From positions 13,773,501 to 13,837,500 of the forward strand of contig BSBM01000199.1 of NCBI GenBank assembly GCA_027924585.1: 64,000 bases of DNA. The letters run 5' to 3'. A model generated the notes under the pieces. The model saw only the letters and a program-made list of their open reading frames with translations. It was not told the origin of the DNA and ran no database searches. Position 1 is the stretch's first letter. Each line of letters begins with the position of its first letter. Below, piece by piece: positions 34,240-45,739 of this stretch. Position numbers and translations under genes: made by a program. The stretch is from Larix kaempferi. Its lineage: Eukaryota; Streptophyta; Pinopsida; Pinales; Pinaceae.

Positions 34240-37200
34240 GGTGCACCATTGCACTAAGCTTGGTTGCAAAACCAAGCCAACAAACGTCTCCAAGATACAA
34301 TTTGCACTCAGAAACCATCTACTGCAACTGTCACTGCCACGATCACCATTGCATCATATCTTCTAGTTAGCATCAATCCGAAACTCCCCCATCTCTCTAC
34401 AACTTGATATGGAACGTTGGAGTGATAGGCCCGCACACCTATGAGCCTTTTTCCTAAGATTCTCTGCACCATGTTTGATATTTTGCAATAGTCGATACCA
34501 AAATTGAGACTTCACAAGGATCCTCTTCCCAACAAATGCACCTTCCCAACCTACTAATATTGTGGTACTCAACCAATCCTATCAAGTATCCATTCATTGA
34601 TCTCTCCCATGTGCTACACTGGTTAGGTACCTACCGCAACCATCACACACAACCCCATTAGAACGAATTTGCTCAAGCCACAACTACATTTTCCCATCTT
34701 CATTTCAGTCTTATTCATGCAAATCTTTCAAACCCAGGAAAATTCTTCACCTTTGTCACACTATTGCTAAATTTCATCCCACAACTCAACCATGGAACCA
34801 CTTCATGGTCTCTGCATATGATTCTGCATAAACTTGAGTGAATTTTGTTTAGGGAAACCTACGCATGGTGCCTATGACCTCACTACATATGCCAAATGCA
34901 GTGAGTTGAGATGCTCATGCTTCAACTAGGATTGAATGGAAAGTGATGTCCAAGGCCGCCAACTCCAAATTTTCTACTTATAAGCCACTCATCTATCTTA
35001 GGTTCACTCCTCAAGTACCTAAGTGCCATCTCTACTCCCAAATAGATACACCCCAATTCTTCCAATTGGGATATCATTAGTTTGGATTCTGCAATTCTAA
35101 AATCCAACTTACATGCATCCATCACATGGGCCATGAGCTGATCCACACCTTCCATTGTTGAAACCATCCAAGATTCTTTCACTCCAGTCACTTTTGAAGG
35201 CGTTCCTCCTTCTCATCACACTACTTCTTCCTCTTGGCCCTTCATTTTGTCCATTTTCTTGTCCTAGCAAAAGGTGGTGAGCCTTGCCACTACCCCGACA
35301 GTTTGGCATGCTCACCACTTCAAGTTCCTCATCCTACCACTCGCAACACCAATGTAGGGAGTTCAATGTGGATTCACCCTCCTCATCCTTCTTTTCAATC
35401 TACTCGCCACATTGCATGGATTTTAAGTAGCACAAGGTTGCATCCATCTCAACTGAGTTGGACCCTATGTATTTTAACTTTTCAGATATTAGTTAGTTCA
35501 CCGAAATACCAATGGCATGTATGAAAAAGTACATTATATCCACAACATTTCTTTTTGAGGATTTTTCACTTCTACCCTCACCATGACCTTCCATGGCATC
35601 CACCGAAGGGGTATTCCTCACCTTGGGTACCTTTGTTTCAACCATCACATTTTTCACCTTTTGAATGTCTTTTTGGGCCAACACTCCACTTTTCTTCCTA
35701 GCCTCAAGAGTTCACAAGTCTTCTTTTCCTTGATGACTTGGTATACACATTGGCTCATTGGGTGCATTCTCCTTTCCAACCAATTCTATCTTGGGTTCAA
35801 GCTATACCTTGCCTCCACCCTGTCACCCTTGGTTCTTCAAAAGGTGCAAGCATTCGATTTTATCTGCAATGAATCTTTCCCGTGACTCCAATGATGTCAA
35901 CCTTTGTGGTCAACAATAAAATTTCTCATCCATGCCAAAGGTCCCCATGCCTGAATTGCAAGTATATTTCCCAGAACCAAACACTTTTTTCCACCGTGTG
36001 ATGCTTCAAAATATTTCCCTGGGGACAATATTTGTCCCACTCCACTACATGGAGGACATCTTAGGAATGTTCCCCAAATTCATCTTTTCCATCATCCTCA
36101 CAATCAAAGTCTCATTTTCTCCTAAGTGGACCAAATTGTTCTTGAAAGGCACCAGTACAACCTTGCTGAACTTCAAGAAATACTTCCCTGAGACAATTGA
36201 ATGATCATCCAAGAGAGTCACAATGAAGTCCATATTTCCATACCACTCTCAAACTTTCAACGATGCTTCATGAACCACTCCTGCTACCGACATCATTGTT
36301 GAGTTTACCATTTTTGTTGTGGACTTAGTGTTATCACACTTACTATGAAGAGATGTCGCATTCCCTTGTGTCCCAAAGCTATGGATGTCACCGATGTCAA
36401 CCAACATGGCCACCTTCAGCCTACTCATAGCCACATTTACAAAGAAAATATCATGTTTTTCATCATTGTGTGTTCTCTCTGACCCTTCACCCAAGCCTAT
36501 TGTCAAAGCTTTGATAACATCCTAGACTTCCCTCGAGGTCTCTTTGCATGTGGCTCACACCTAGTTGTATGCATGTTCCCTACTGAGTTCCTTTTGTCTT
36601 CCTCCAAATGCACATCCTGCCTTTCCTTCATAGTGCAAGTCTCCATGGAGTAATCTTTGTCGCAAGGAGTACTTCCCAAATTCTCACTTCCTTCAATGTT
36701 TGGATTCATATGCGATTTTTTCTTCATCTGAAATTTCTCTACTGCACTAAGTGGCTCCACACTGAACAACTTCAATCCCTCGATCATGTTATGAAAGTGT
36801 TGCACCTATGTGCTCCTTCTTGAGTTGTCTTTCTCAAGTGCTATTGCATCTGTTTGGAACAGTAGTGGCATCTCCTGGTCATATTGTTCCAACTTTTCCT
36901 TCACAGCTTCAAGTTTGTCTTACCATGAATCTTTCACACTTCGTGCCTCATTTTGTTACCGTTGATTCACCCGAATGTCACACATCCAAGAAGTATCACA
37001 ATTCAAAATCTACTAAGTGTCCTAGGAGCTCTCTTTCCAAAGAATCCAGTGTACTAGGCGCACTCCATGCTCAATAAAACCTCTGAAGCGCATTCCCTTC
37101 ACTTCCGTTTATGCACTGAATTGTCCCAACTGAAGTCTAGGCATGTTCCTCTGAAATAAAGTCTTCCTCAATCCTTAAGTTTGAGCATGCTCATGTCAAC

Positions 37201-38664
37201 CAAGATGCACACCTAGGTACTCTTATCATGAGTGTCTCTCTCAGTGCATTTCCAAACTTCGTCCAAGCTTTGTTTTGGTCAAATGTCTATGTTGTGTTGC
37301 ATCGCTAGTGTGAAGTAAGGCATTCTAGGCACATTCTACATGCTCTCCCTACACATTGCTTCATAACTCTCATTCGAATTGGCTCTCTAACACTTAACTA
37401 AAACATGTGCGTTCTACTCTTCCAATGTTCATCACACTCGACACTCTCCTGCTAGAGCACTCCACTAGCTTGCACCCTCTTAAAAACCTATCGTAAGTAT
37501 GATCATGCTGCCTATTGGGGGAACCCCATACCTGCTCATTCACCAATATGATTTGAAACATAGAGAGAACCTGCCCACATATTCACATCAGTGTTTTCCT
37601 ACTCCAAGAGCGTTCCACACATGATGTGTTCTAATACCACCTTTTCGGCATAAGAGTAATGAAGATGTTGTATGCTTTCCAATATTCGATACTACCTGTC
37701 ATGGGGATAACTGATGCAGATCAAACCGACCCCTATTTTCCCATGCATCGTTACTCAGACCCTTGTTGAGGGTGAGACTAGCTCGGTATGTGTCCAACAA
37801 ACTATGCCTTTCGTGTGGCTAGCACTTTACTCTTATACTGATGTTACTTGTGTGTTCTTACAAGTAGCCAATTATCGTTTTAAGACATTAACATTACATA
37901 CCTAGCCAAATAATGCAAGAGACACAAGAAGTAGATTGGGGCACCCCAACCAGGCGTGTTGAGTTCAATATATAGTATGTGCAAGTTAAGCTGTTTACAA
38001 AAGTTACAAATATCGAGGGTGGCCGCAAGACAACCCGTCAGTGGAGTTCCCAACTCAACATACTCCCAAAAGAATCCCAAGAAATCTTTCTCAAAACGGA
38101 GCCCTTTCCTTTCCAAGTCTTCCCTTGCAGCTGTCGTCATGAACCACAGAAATACCAACTATAGCCTCTAGCACTTGGATTGAACTCTTCCAAATGTGCC
38201 CCAAGACAAGCTCCCAAGATGTGCTAGGTGCACCCCTATGGCCTGCACCTTGACCTGTTGTCTTCGATTGGTTTCCTTTGTTCTGATGCTTGAACTTCAC
38301 TTGATTCCTTCATGAATATTCCTTGGTTGAACTCTCGTTAGGTGAAGATATAGGCATGTTGCATGTGATAGTGTGACCCAAGTCATGGTGGCACTCCACC
38401 CAAGCCAATGTTATATCTTTTCCCCAACATGCTAAGTCCTTCTTCTACCATGGCATCCACCTTACTCGTGTTTCCCACTAATGTGCACCTACTTGCCATG
38501 CCATGGGAATTGTTTGTTTGGGCATATGCCCCATCCTTGGTGATGTTCCCCAAGCTCCCCGAGTGAACCCATCACGTGCTCTAGCTGATGCGCCTTAGCG
38601 TTCTACCTCCTCTAACTCGTTAAGTTCTTCCTCGTCATCGCACCCACCTCTTGGGAATCCCATC
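34240..38664 (-). mobile_element. Old, heavily decayed Ty3/gypsy remnant
   Basis: The only identifiable domain is a protease block at 36045-36506. The surrounding 4.4 kb has many short open frames on both strands, none decisive. Those on the minus strand at 36503-36805 and 34922-35191 would fit gag-tail or linker sequence but are not recognisable on their own. No LTR, primer site or polypurine tract was found, so boundaries are those of neighbouring elements. Confidence 0.4.
36045..36506 (-). pseudogene. Ty3/gypsy aspartic protease remnant
   Basis: One frame with a single internal stop (36249-36251). The active-site stretch reads AMLVDIGDIHSF, where a typical plant gypsy protease has Asp-Thr/Ser-Gly-Ala, so the catalytic loop is damaged. 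Downstream, NSTMMSVAGVVHEASLKV and MDFIVTLLDD...GKYFLKF follow the flap and Leu-Asp-Asp-Phe/Gly-Met-Asp-Phe-Leu order of this family. The LHSKCDNTKSTTK block also fits. Confidence 0.6.
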
Positions 38665-38669
38665 GAGAG

Positions 38670-39244
38670 TGTTGATTTTTCTTAGCAGATAGATGTTCTT
38701 AACTTATTATTACTTATCATTCACATAAACATAAACGCATGCATAAAAGGATCACTAAAAGAAACACATTCACAATATATACAATTTTACCCCAGGAAAA
38801 AACTCTCATGGAAAAAACCCAACAAATGTGTCTAGATAAGATTCGTCAACAAGATACAATTCCAAATCTAGTGCCCAACTCTAGTACACAAGAAGGATAC
38901 ATAATAACCTTTGAGCCCGAAGAAGAGAGAGAAATAAAATTAACCCCAAAAGATGTCTTCACAATGTGTCTTCAACCCTTGACACTGCTTCCTTGGATAT
39001 GTGCACTTCTTCTCTTGGTTGGGTGAATTGGTGTGTCACAAATGGGACGCCTTCACCTATATTTATACTAGAAAATGTCACTTTTCTTACTAGGTGGACT
39101 TGTCTTCTTGACTGGATCATTTTCCCCTTTAACTGGGCCGACTTAACCATTTTACTAGGTCAATTTAACTGGGCCAACTTGTTCTAGATTTGGTTGTTAT
39201 TCTTTCTTGTGGAATATCTTCTGATGCTATTCAAAACATCAACA
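38670..39244 (-). repeat. 3' LTR of copia element
   Basis: 575 bp. TATAAATA on the minus strand at 39060-39067; the R/U5-type motif gggttttttccatgagag on the minus strand near 38810. Confidence 0.85.
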
Positions 39245-39257
39245 CTCCCTCTTAGCA
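39245..39257 (-). other. Polypurine tract of copia element
   Basis: Minus strand GCTAAGAGGGAG immediately before the LTR start TGTTGATG. Confidence 0.75.
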
Positions 39258-40149
39258 ACGAAGGTATTCTTTTGGTCATGATCTTCAGCACTAGCTTTCT
39301 GCTTGTTGACTTCTGGAATCTTCTACGATTTAGAGAAGTTCTCTAAGAGCCTGTCATCCTCTGTGATTCTCTTCAAGGCTTGACCGCTTCCAAAGTGGTT
39401 TCATTCTTCTTCAATGTCTCACTATACAATTTCACCTCATTGGCCAAGCATATGGCTATCTAACCTCTCCAATAGGTTTGACTAGCCCTTATAGTCCTGA
39501 CTATTAATCCCAGAGTATATGATAGTTACTGATAGTCTCAGAGACCTTGAGTATTATCTGATAGTCCTATGAGGTCGTGACTATGCTCATGTGGGTGCAC
39601 CCCACAAGAGATGATACATCCCCTAGCTATATACTATATCCCTTGGCTAAATATTGCAATTCATAGATGACTAGCTTACCGATATCTGAGTCTTGCATTA
39701 CTGTATGACTTATCTAAGTGATGTGCCACTGCATGACTAATCTAATTCATGTATCATTGCATGAATATTCAGTGTCTGAGTCATGTACTAATGCATGGCA
39801 TACCGATGTCTGAGTCATGTAACTCTACATGGCTTATCTTAGCCATGTATCAATGTCTCAACCATGCACCACTGCATGACTAATCTCAACTATGTACTAC
39901 TGCATCACTTATCTGAGACATGTACCTTTGCATAGCTAATATGATCCATATACCACTGTATGGATAATCTTAGCCATATAACACTGTATGGATAATTGGT
40001 GTTTGATCCATGTACCACTACATGACATACCAGCGGGGAGAATGCCCGAGTCATGTCCCACATGACTAACTGAGAGAATTTGTTTACTCATGGTTGCCGA
40101 TGGAGAAAAATCAATACTCCCTCTTAACAAGAGGAGTCATTCTATACTA

Positions 40150-41150
40150 TACCAAGCTTGTCCCAAAAGTACTCAAAATTTACTTTAGACAGAGGCTTAG
40201 TAAGTATATCGACAATCTGCTCATATGTGGATATGTATTGAAGTTGCCCTTCTCCTTTCTACACTATGTCTAGGACATAACTGATTAGGAAACTTCTAAA
40301 TATTTACTACTTTTCGTATTGCGCTACTAGCTACAATATGTTGTGCCTCTATTATACTGAGTGCTCCTCACAACTGATTTCCTGGTAAAATAGGATATCA
40401 TATTTGATCTCATACTGGAGAAACATCCTTGATGTGCTCTTTATCATCCACTACAATAGTCAGATTCCATATATCCTTGCAACTTCATTTCTATGTCCAA
40501 GACATATCTAAGTGGACATATCCAATCATACCATGTATGTACCCCAACACATGCTTTCTTGTACATGTCTAAACTCTACCATCCAATAACTGCAAAGCAT
40601 ATATCTGGTTTGGTGCTAACTGGGTATATCTAGGATCCACTCAACTGTCTTTGAGATCCTCCAAATCTAACGAAGAATCAACTTTAGGTTAATCATCATA
40701 TGTGTGGCCATGGTCTTACAATACATCATCCCGAATCTCTTCAAGATCTCTATCATGTATTTTCCATGGCTGAGGAAAAATATCATCTGATATCTACCAC
40801 ACTTCTAATCCCAAGAATCATGCCAATATTCTTAAATTATGTGATCTACTCTTTATGTTTATGAGCATCATGCTCCCTCTGCATCTACACATCTCACATT
40901 ATCTTCCTTTGAATGTCTTGTACTAGAGTGACTTGCAACCTTCTCTATTGTTGATCTTCTCTGTACATCCATCAATGTCATGTCCCATCAAATGGGTCGA
41001 CTGATATGAGTCTCTTGCTCCTGATATCACTATATACCACTCTAGTCTCCCTCTGAAACTTGTACTGCAAGACTCCTCATGATCATCAGAAGGATGAACA
41101 TCTGTAGTAGAAATACCATTAATCATTTGTTGGAGCCTCATGTTCACCAA
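40150..41150 (-). pseudogene. pol: Copia RT linker and RNase H remnants
   Basis: Fragments only. Near 40200-40250 the minus strand encodes QYISTYEQIVDILTKPLS, the hallmark C-terminus of copia RNase H. Near 40320-40450, with stops, DYCSG..RAHQGCFSSM..SYFTRKSVV matches the Asp-Ser-Asp-Trp-Ala-Gly...Ser-Lys-Lys-Gln part of copia RNase H. At 40923-41150 STSFRGRLEW matches the linker preceding RT. The RT core between has stops and indels and could not be followed. Confidence 0.6.
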
Positions 41151-42419
41151 TCTACATATGAGAGCCTTTGGACCTGTGGGTCATGGGTCCACATATGACT
41201 GTTGTCTCTACTGAACAGTCATCACATCCATTGTGGTTTCTCCCTCTGTCACGTAAGCCATCCTACTATATTGATATAGAACCTGAGATGAGAGTCATTC
41301 TACTATAAACCTCCTGCTTATGAGAATCTTTCTTTCTCTTGAATAATGAATATCAATGGAATCTATACCTTGCCTAACTTCACATCCATCACTTTTTCTT
41401 CAGAACAAGTCTCATCATCCTTATCTTGTAGGCCATAGAATATGGTATTTCCTACAAGTCAAATTTAGTCAGCAAGTCAACAACATTGCATACTAATGAA
41501 TCAATTCAATGCAATGAAAATTTCTTATGCATAATGCACATAGTCATGTAACCAATCCATCTTATCCAATGCTTCATCAAAACACCCATCCATTTCCCAA
41601 ACACACACGGTAACTATCTGAGTGCCTTCCATCTTCACTAGAGCACACTATCAAGGGTGTGCACTACTCTCAGTATGTTAGCAAAGAGGTTTCATCCTAG
41701 ACTAGCTCCATCAAGGGCTCATGGGATGTTGTGCAACAATATAGGCTACTTACCCAATATAACATGCACTACATGAGCCTAATTTTTGTCAATATTAGTC
41801 ATATATAAATGCATAAAATAAAACTATATCACAGATCTAAATATGAATATTATGAACAATATCCTTCAAACTACTTAGGAATTTAAGAAATAACTCAAAT
41901 GACAGTAATAACTTATATTTCATGTGTTTTGTAGGCCCCCCCTTGATTTCCGCCTCCTTCTAGAAATCACTTGAGTTTCTAGAAGTGTACTATGCTTCAT
42001 TGTCTGATTTTGAAGACCTTGATCTTCTTCTTTGTTAAGTCTAGAACTTGCTGAAGTCTTCATCCTTGGTCCTCATGTCTTATGGATGCACTAGATCCAA
42101 GATATCCTTGGATCTACCTTCATAGTTTGGAAAGATCCCTTGGCATTCTTGTCAATAATATGTTATCTACATCACCTGAATCTAGCTAGTAGGATGATTC
42201 TCTTACTCTTTCACTTTATGCTTGGAATTGTTTCCAATTTCTTTTGAAATTTTTTTGTAACAATTCGAGTGCTTAGAAACACCACTCCCTTGAGTGATAG
42301 TACTTAAAGGAAAAATTATTCATCTGATGCTTCCCTTGACTTCTTGTGTGAAGTAGGTTCATCATCATCAGCCATATGAGAATGATGTTTCCTTTTTCCC
42401 TTTTTTATCTTTTGAGTGC

Positions 42420-43160
42420 AATTTCTTGTATACTATCCTAACTCGTTACAGTTGTAGCACCTGATCTTGGACATATCCATCTTGTTCTCTAATACTGATC
42501 TTCTATCAGTATCTTGGTAATCTTTCTTCCTTTTCCTCTTCTTGCATGAGCTGCAAGTGCTTGATTTTCCTCATCATCCGTCTTCTGCATTTTGGAGATC
42601 AACCTAGCTTCTTCTTGAGTACAATCTGTCCATAACTTATCAAACTTGGGTAGCTTCTTTCTTGCACAAATACCTTGAACAAACACATCCCAAGATGATA
42701 GAAATCCATTCAATATTGTCAACATGAACTCTTTCTCTTCTACAGGATCTCCAATAGCTACTAGTTGATCCTTGATCTAAGAAACCCTTTTCAAGAAGGA
42801 GGACATTGTTTCTGACTTGTCCATCATCACATTCCTTAGCTAGTGCCTTAACGATAAATTTCTTCTACTATTCTTTCTTTCATATAATATTGTTAAGGCC
42901 CCAAATATTTCCTTAGGATTCTTCAATTTTGACACATGAGCGATCAAGTGGTTCTTGATTGAATCAAATATAATTATTTTTTCTTTGACTATATTCTTCT
43001 TGTACTTTGTTTTGGCCTCCTCTTCCTCTGGTTCCAAGATAAATTCTTTCACATAATTTAAGAGATCATTTTATTCTAGGATGAGAACTATCCTATGCTC
43101 CCAATAACTGAAGTTATCTACTCCATCCAATATATCCTCAACCCTTAGATTGGTTGTCAT
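42420..43160 (-). pseudogene. gag: Copia gag
   Basis: ATG at 43160. The frame MTTNLRVEDILDGVDNFSYW starts a normal copia gag: the Phe-Xaa-Tyr-Trp motif, the block KNHLIAHVSKLKNPKEIF, then TILNGFLSSWDVFVQGI and the acidic DCTQEEARL. A zinc knuckle follows near 42430-42470 (CYNCNELG then a stop then YTRNC), so the His position is lost to a TAG. Three or four other in-frame stops. Nucleocapsid function is lost. Confidence 0.8.
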
Positions 43161-43674
43161 CTTGTTAAAGGTGAGATTTGACCTAGAAACCCTAGTAGAA
43201 GGTAGTTCAAAAATGAAGTTTATCAAATGAAAATTCTGACTCTACAGATAGATGTTCCCTCCTAGGGCAAATTGGAAAGCACTCCTTTTCTGTCAGTTCT
43301 GTGAACATAATAACTCAAAACTGGAAGCCCTAGATCTTGATCTCCTGCATAAATTATGTCAAAATCAAAATTTCTTGGATATGAGATCTAGTTCCATTGA
43401 TAGATGCACCCTCCTAGGGAAATTTGTAAGATGCTAAATCGAGCTTAACTTGTGGATGGAAAGGCTTAAAACTAGAAGCCCGAGTTCTTGACTACCAACA
43501 GAAATTAGGTCAAAAACTGAAAATTCTTGAAACTGACAATTGATTCCATAGAAAGGTGCACCTAACTAGGGTGAGTTCTAGGATACTATTTTGAAGTCCA
43601 ATCTATAGATAAATATGTCAAACTTCGAAGCCCTAATTTCTAACTAAACTGATAATGGCTTCTATTCAGTCCTA

Positions 43675-43685
43675 CTCTCATACCA
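43675..43685 (-). other. Primer binding site of copia element
   Basis: Minus strand TGGTATGAGAG directly after the 5' LTR end ACA; matches the initiator-Met site except one base. Confidence 0.8.
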
Positions 43686-44261
43686 TGTTTTTTTTTCTTA
43701 GCAGTTAGATGTTCTTAACTTATTATTACTTATCATTCACATAAACATAAATTGCATGCATAAAAGGATCACTAAAAGAAACACATTCATAGTAGACACA
43801 ATTTTTCCCTGGGAAAACCCTCTCATGGGAAAAACCCAACAAACTTCTCTAGATAAGATTCTTCAATAAGATACAATGCCAAATATAGTGCGCAACACTA
43901 CTACACAAGAAATATAGAGAATACTCTTTGAGCCCGAAGAAGAGAGGGAAATAAAATAAACCCCAAAAGATGTCTTCATAATGCTTATTGAACCCTTGAG
44001 ACTACTTCCTTGGATCTGTGCACTTATTCACTTAGTTGGGCGAATTGGTGTGTTGCAAATGAGCCACATTCACTTATATTTATACTAGAAAAGGTCACTT
44101 TTCTTACTAGGCCGACTTGTCTTCTTGACTGGGTCATTTTCCTCTTTGACTGGGTTGACTTGACCATTTTACTGGGTCAATTTAACTGGTCCAACTTGTT
44201 CTAGATCTAGTTGTTATTCTTTCTTGTGGAATATCTTATGATGTTATTCAAAACATCAATA
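43686..44261 (-). repeat. 5' LTR of copia element
   Basis: 576 bp; TATAAATA on the minus strand at 44077-44084. Pairs with 38670-39244. The terminal aaca of the partner is aata here. Confidence 0.85.
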
Positions 44262-45084
44262 GGGCATGCATGCGTCCTCATGGCATTCCTTTCCCATGCC
44301 TGAGCTATCCCACGTTGCACTCCATATTGGTCTATTGGTGTGTCACGCTAGCCTCTCACCAATGCTCTTGGGAGAAATTCCATGTTAGCTCATCCCGAGT
44401 GAGTGGGGTGGCTAAGTGTTGTTGCATCTTCAAGTTCAGTAGTAGAGATTATAACTAACTCTCGTGCTCTTAGGAAATAAAAATGTAAAAATACACAATA
44501 AGAAAGTACACATAATGAAGAAGCCTATTTTTACCATGGAAATGCAAATCATGCAAAACCACCAACAATAGATCGATTCCTCTTGGACTATTTCATCCAA
44601 GACATAGCCAACTCAACCACCATCGACCACACTCGAGACAACACCGGCCTTGATGGGCACTTTATAAGGGAGTTCTTCAAGCCCTTAAATAGGTTTCATC
44701 ACATGCAATACCATGGACAAATACCATAGGCTACCCTAAAACCATGGGCACTTAAACCACCAACAGTAAAGCAATATAGCATTCAAAACCTTAACAATAT
44801 TGGTAATCAACCCTAAGAAACTAAGACAACATTAATCAATGTGTTCACACAAGTCCCTAAAAACTTAAATGGTTATTTTCACATAGTCTTAAGCCACTTG
44901 CAACCAAGGTGTGGGTGATCCATAAAGATCATTGCAAATATTTGTTAGTGAAATTGAATTGGCAATCTGAACAGATATTTTGATTAGAATATGTAGAGGG
45001 ATATATATTCAACAATTCAAACTAATGTGTTGCATTTGACTTGCCCAAATCATTGCACCGAGTCTCGGTGCTTTATAGCCCAGT
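44262..45084 (+). other. 3' internal part of an unidentified LTR element
   Basis: One + frame (44530-44800) is fairly open but has no domain I recognise. It leads into a polypurine tract, so it is likely the 3' untranslated end of a retrotransposon inserted on the + strand. Confidence 0.35.
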
Positions 45085-45094
45085 ATGGGGGAGA
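45085..45094 (+). other. Polypurine tract and LTR start
   Basis: atgggggaga followed by TGTTGTAATG at 45095, the standard junction of internal region and 3' LTR. The LTR body then contains the tandem duplication at 45214-45722 and seems to be cut by the LINE. Confidence 0.6.
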
Positions 45095-45213
45095 TGTTGT
45101 AATGTTTATTCCTAACAAAATAATTAAAAAAATTCATGTCGGCTAATAAAATAAAAAATTAAAATCCATGTTGGCTCATAAAATAAAATATTATGAAAAG
45201 TAATTAAAAAATT

Positions 45214-45722
45214 TATGTTCTTTTATAAAATAAAAACTTATAACTTAAACCGGGATCTATGCTGATGCATCCATCAATCGACACATTAAAATATTTATCA
45301 TTGCAAAAGATTGATGTTTATGAATTCTTTGAGCCACATGGAATGGGATGATATATATATATAATTTGGTTAGCCCCTTTTGAATAATCCAACGCATTTG
45401 GTTATGTTATATTCCTTATCAAAATCCATTCAATTAGCTTAACCAGCTAAGCTTTCCATCAACTTCATGAAATCTATGTTCTTTTATAAAATAAAAACAT
45501 AAAACTTAAACCCGGATCTATACTAGTGGACACATTGAAATATTTATCATTGCAAAAGATTAATGTTTATCAAGTCTTTGAGCCACATGGGATGGGATGA
45601 TATATATATAAAATTTGGTTAGCCCCTTTTGAATAATCCAACGCATTTGGTTATGTTATATTCCTTATCAAAATCCAATCAATTAGCTTAACCAGCTAAG
45701 CTTTCCATCAACTTCATGAATT
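45214..45722 (+). repeat. 261-bp tandem duplication
   Basis: Copy 1 is 45214-45474 and copy 2 is 45475-45722. Both carry tatgttcttttataaaat, attgcaaaagatt, gccacatgg and cttaaccagctaagctttcc. Copy 2 lacks about 13 bases (tgcatccatcaat) of copy 1. Few substitutions. Confidence 0.9.
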
Positions 45723-45739
45723 TCCTCTTCTAGCCAGTG

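Larger units (their letters stand above)
38670..44261 (-). mobile_element. Full-length, old Ty1/copia element
   Basis: LTRs at 38670-39244 (3') and 43686-44261 (5'). Their ends are TGTTGATG...AATCAACA on the minus strand in the 3' copy; the 5' copy is slightly mutated. Primer site and polypurine tract are both present. Internal length is 4.4 kb, normal for copia. Gag is nearly complete; pol survives as recognisable fragments. The LTRs differ by very roughly one base in ten by eye, so the insertion is old. The flanking pentamers (gagag and gggca) do not match, so the target duplication has decayed or the ends were altered. Confidence 0.85.

Noticed and set aside
35109-35318. Small basic ORFs in the 34-38 kb region
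   Set aside because: Frames overlap one another on both strands, none shows a known domain, and the region is an old element remnant.
38665-44266. Target-site duplication of the copia element
   Set aside because: Flanking pentamers gagag and gggca do not match, so none is claimed.
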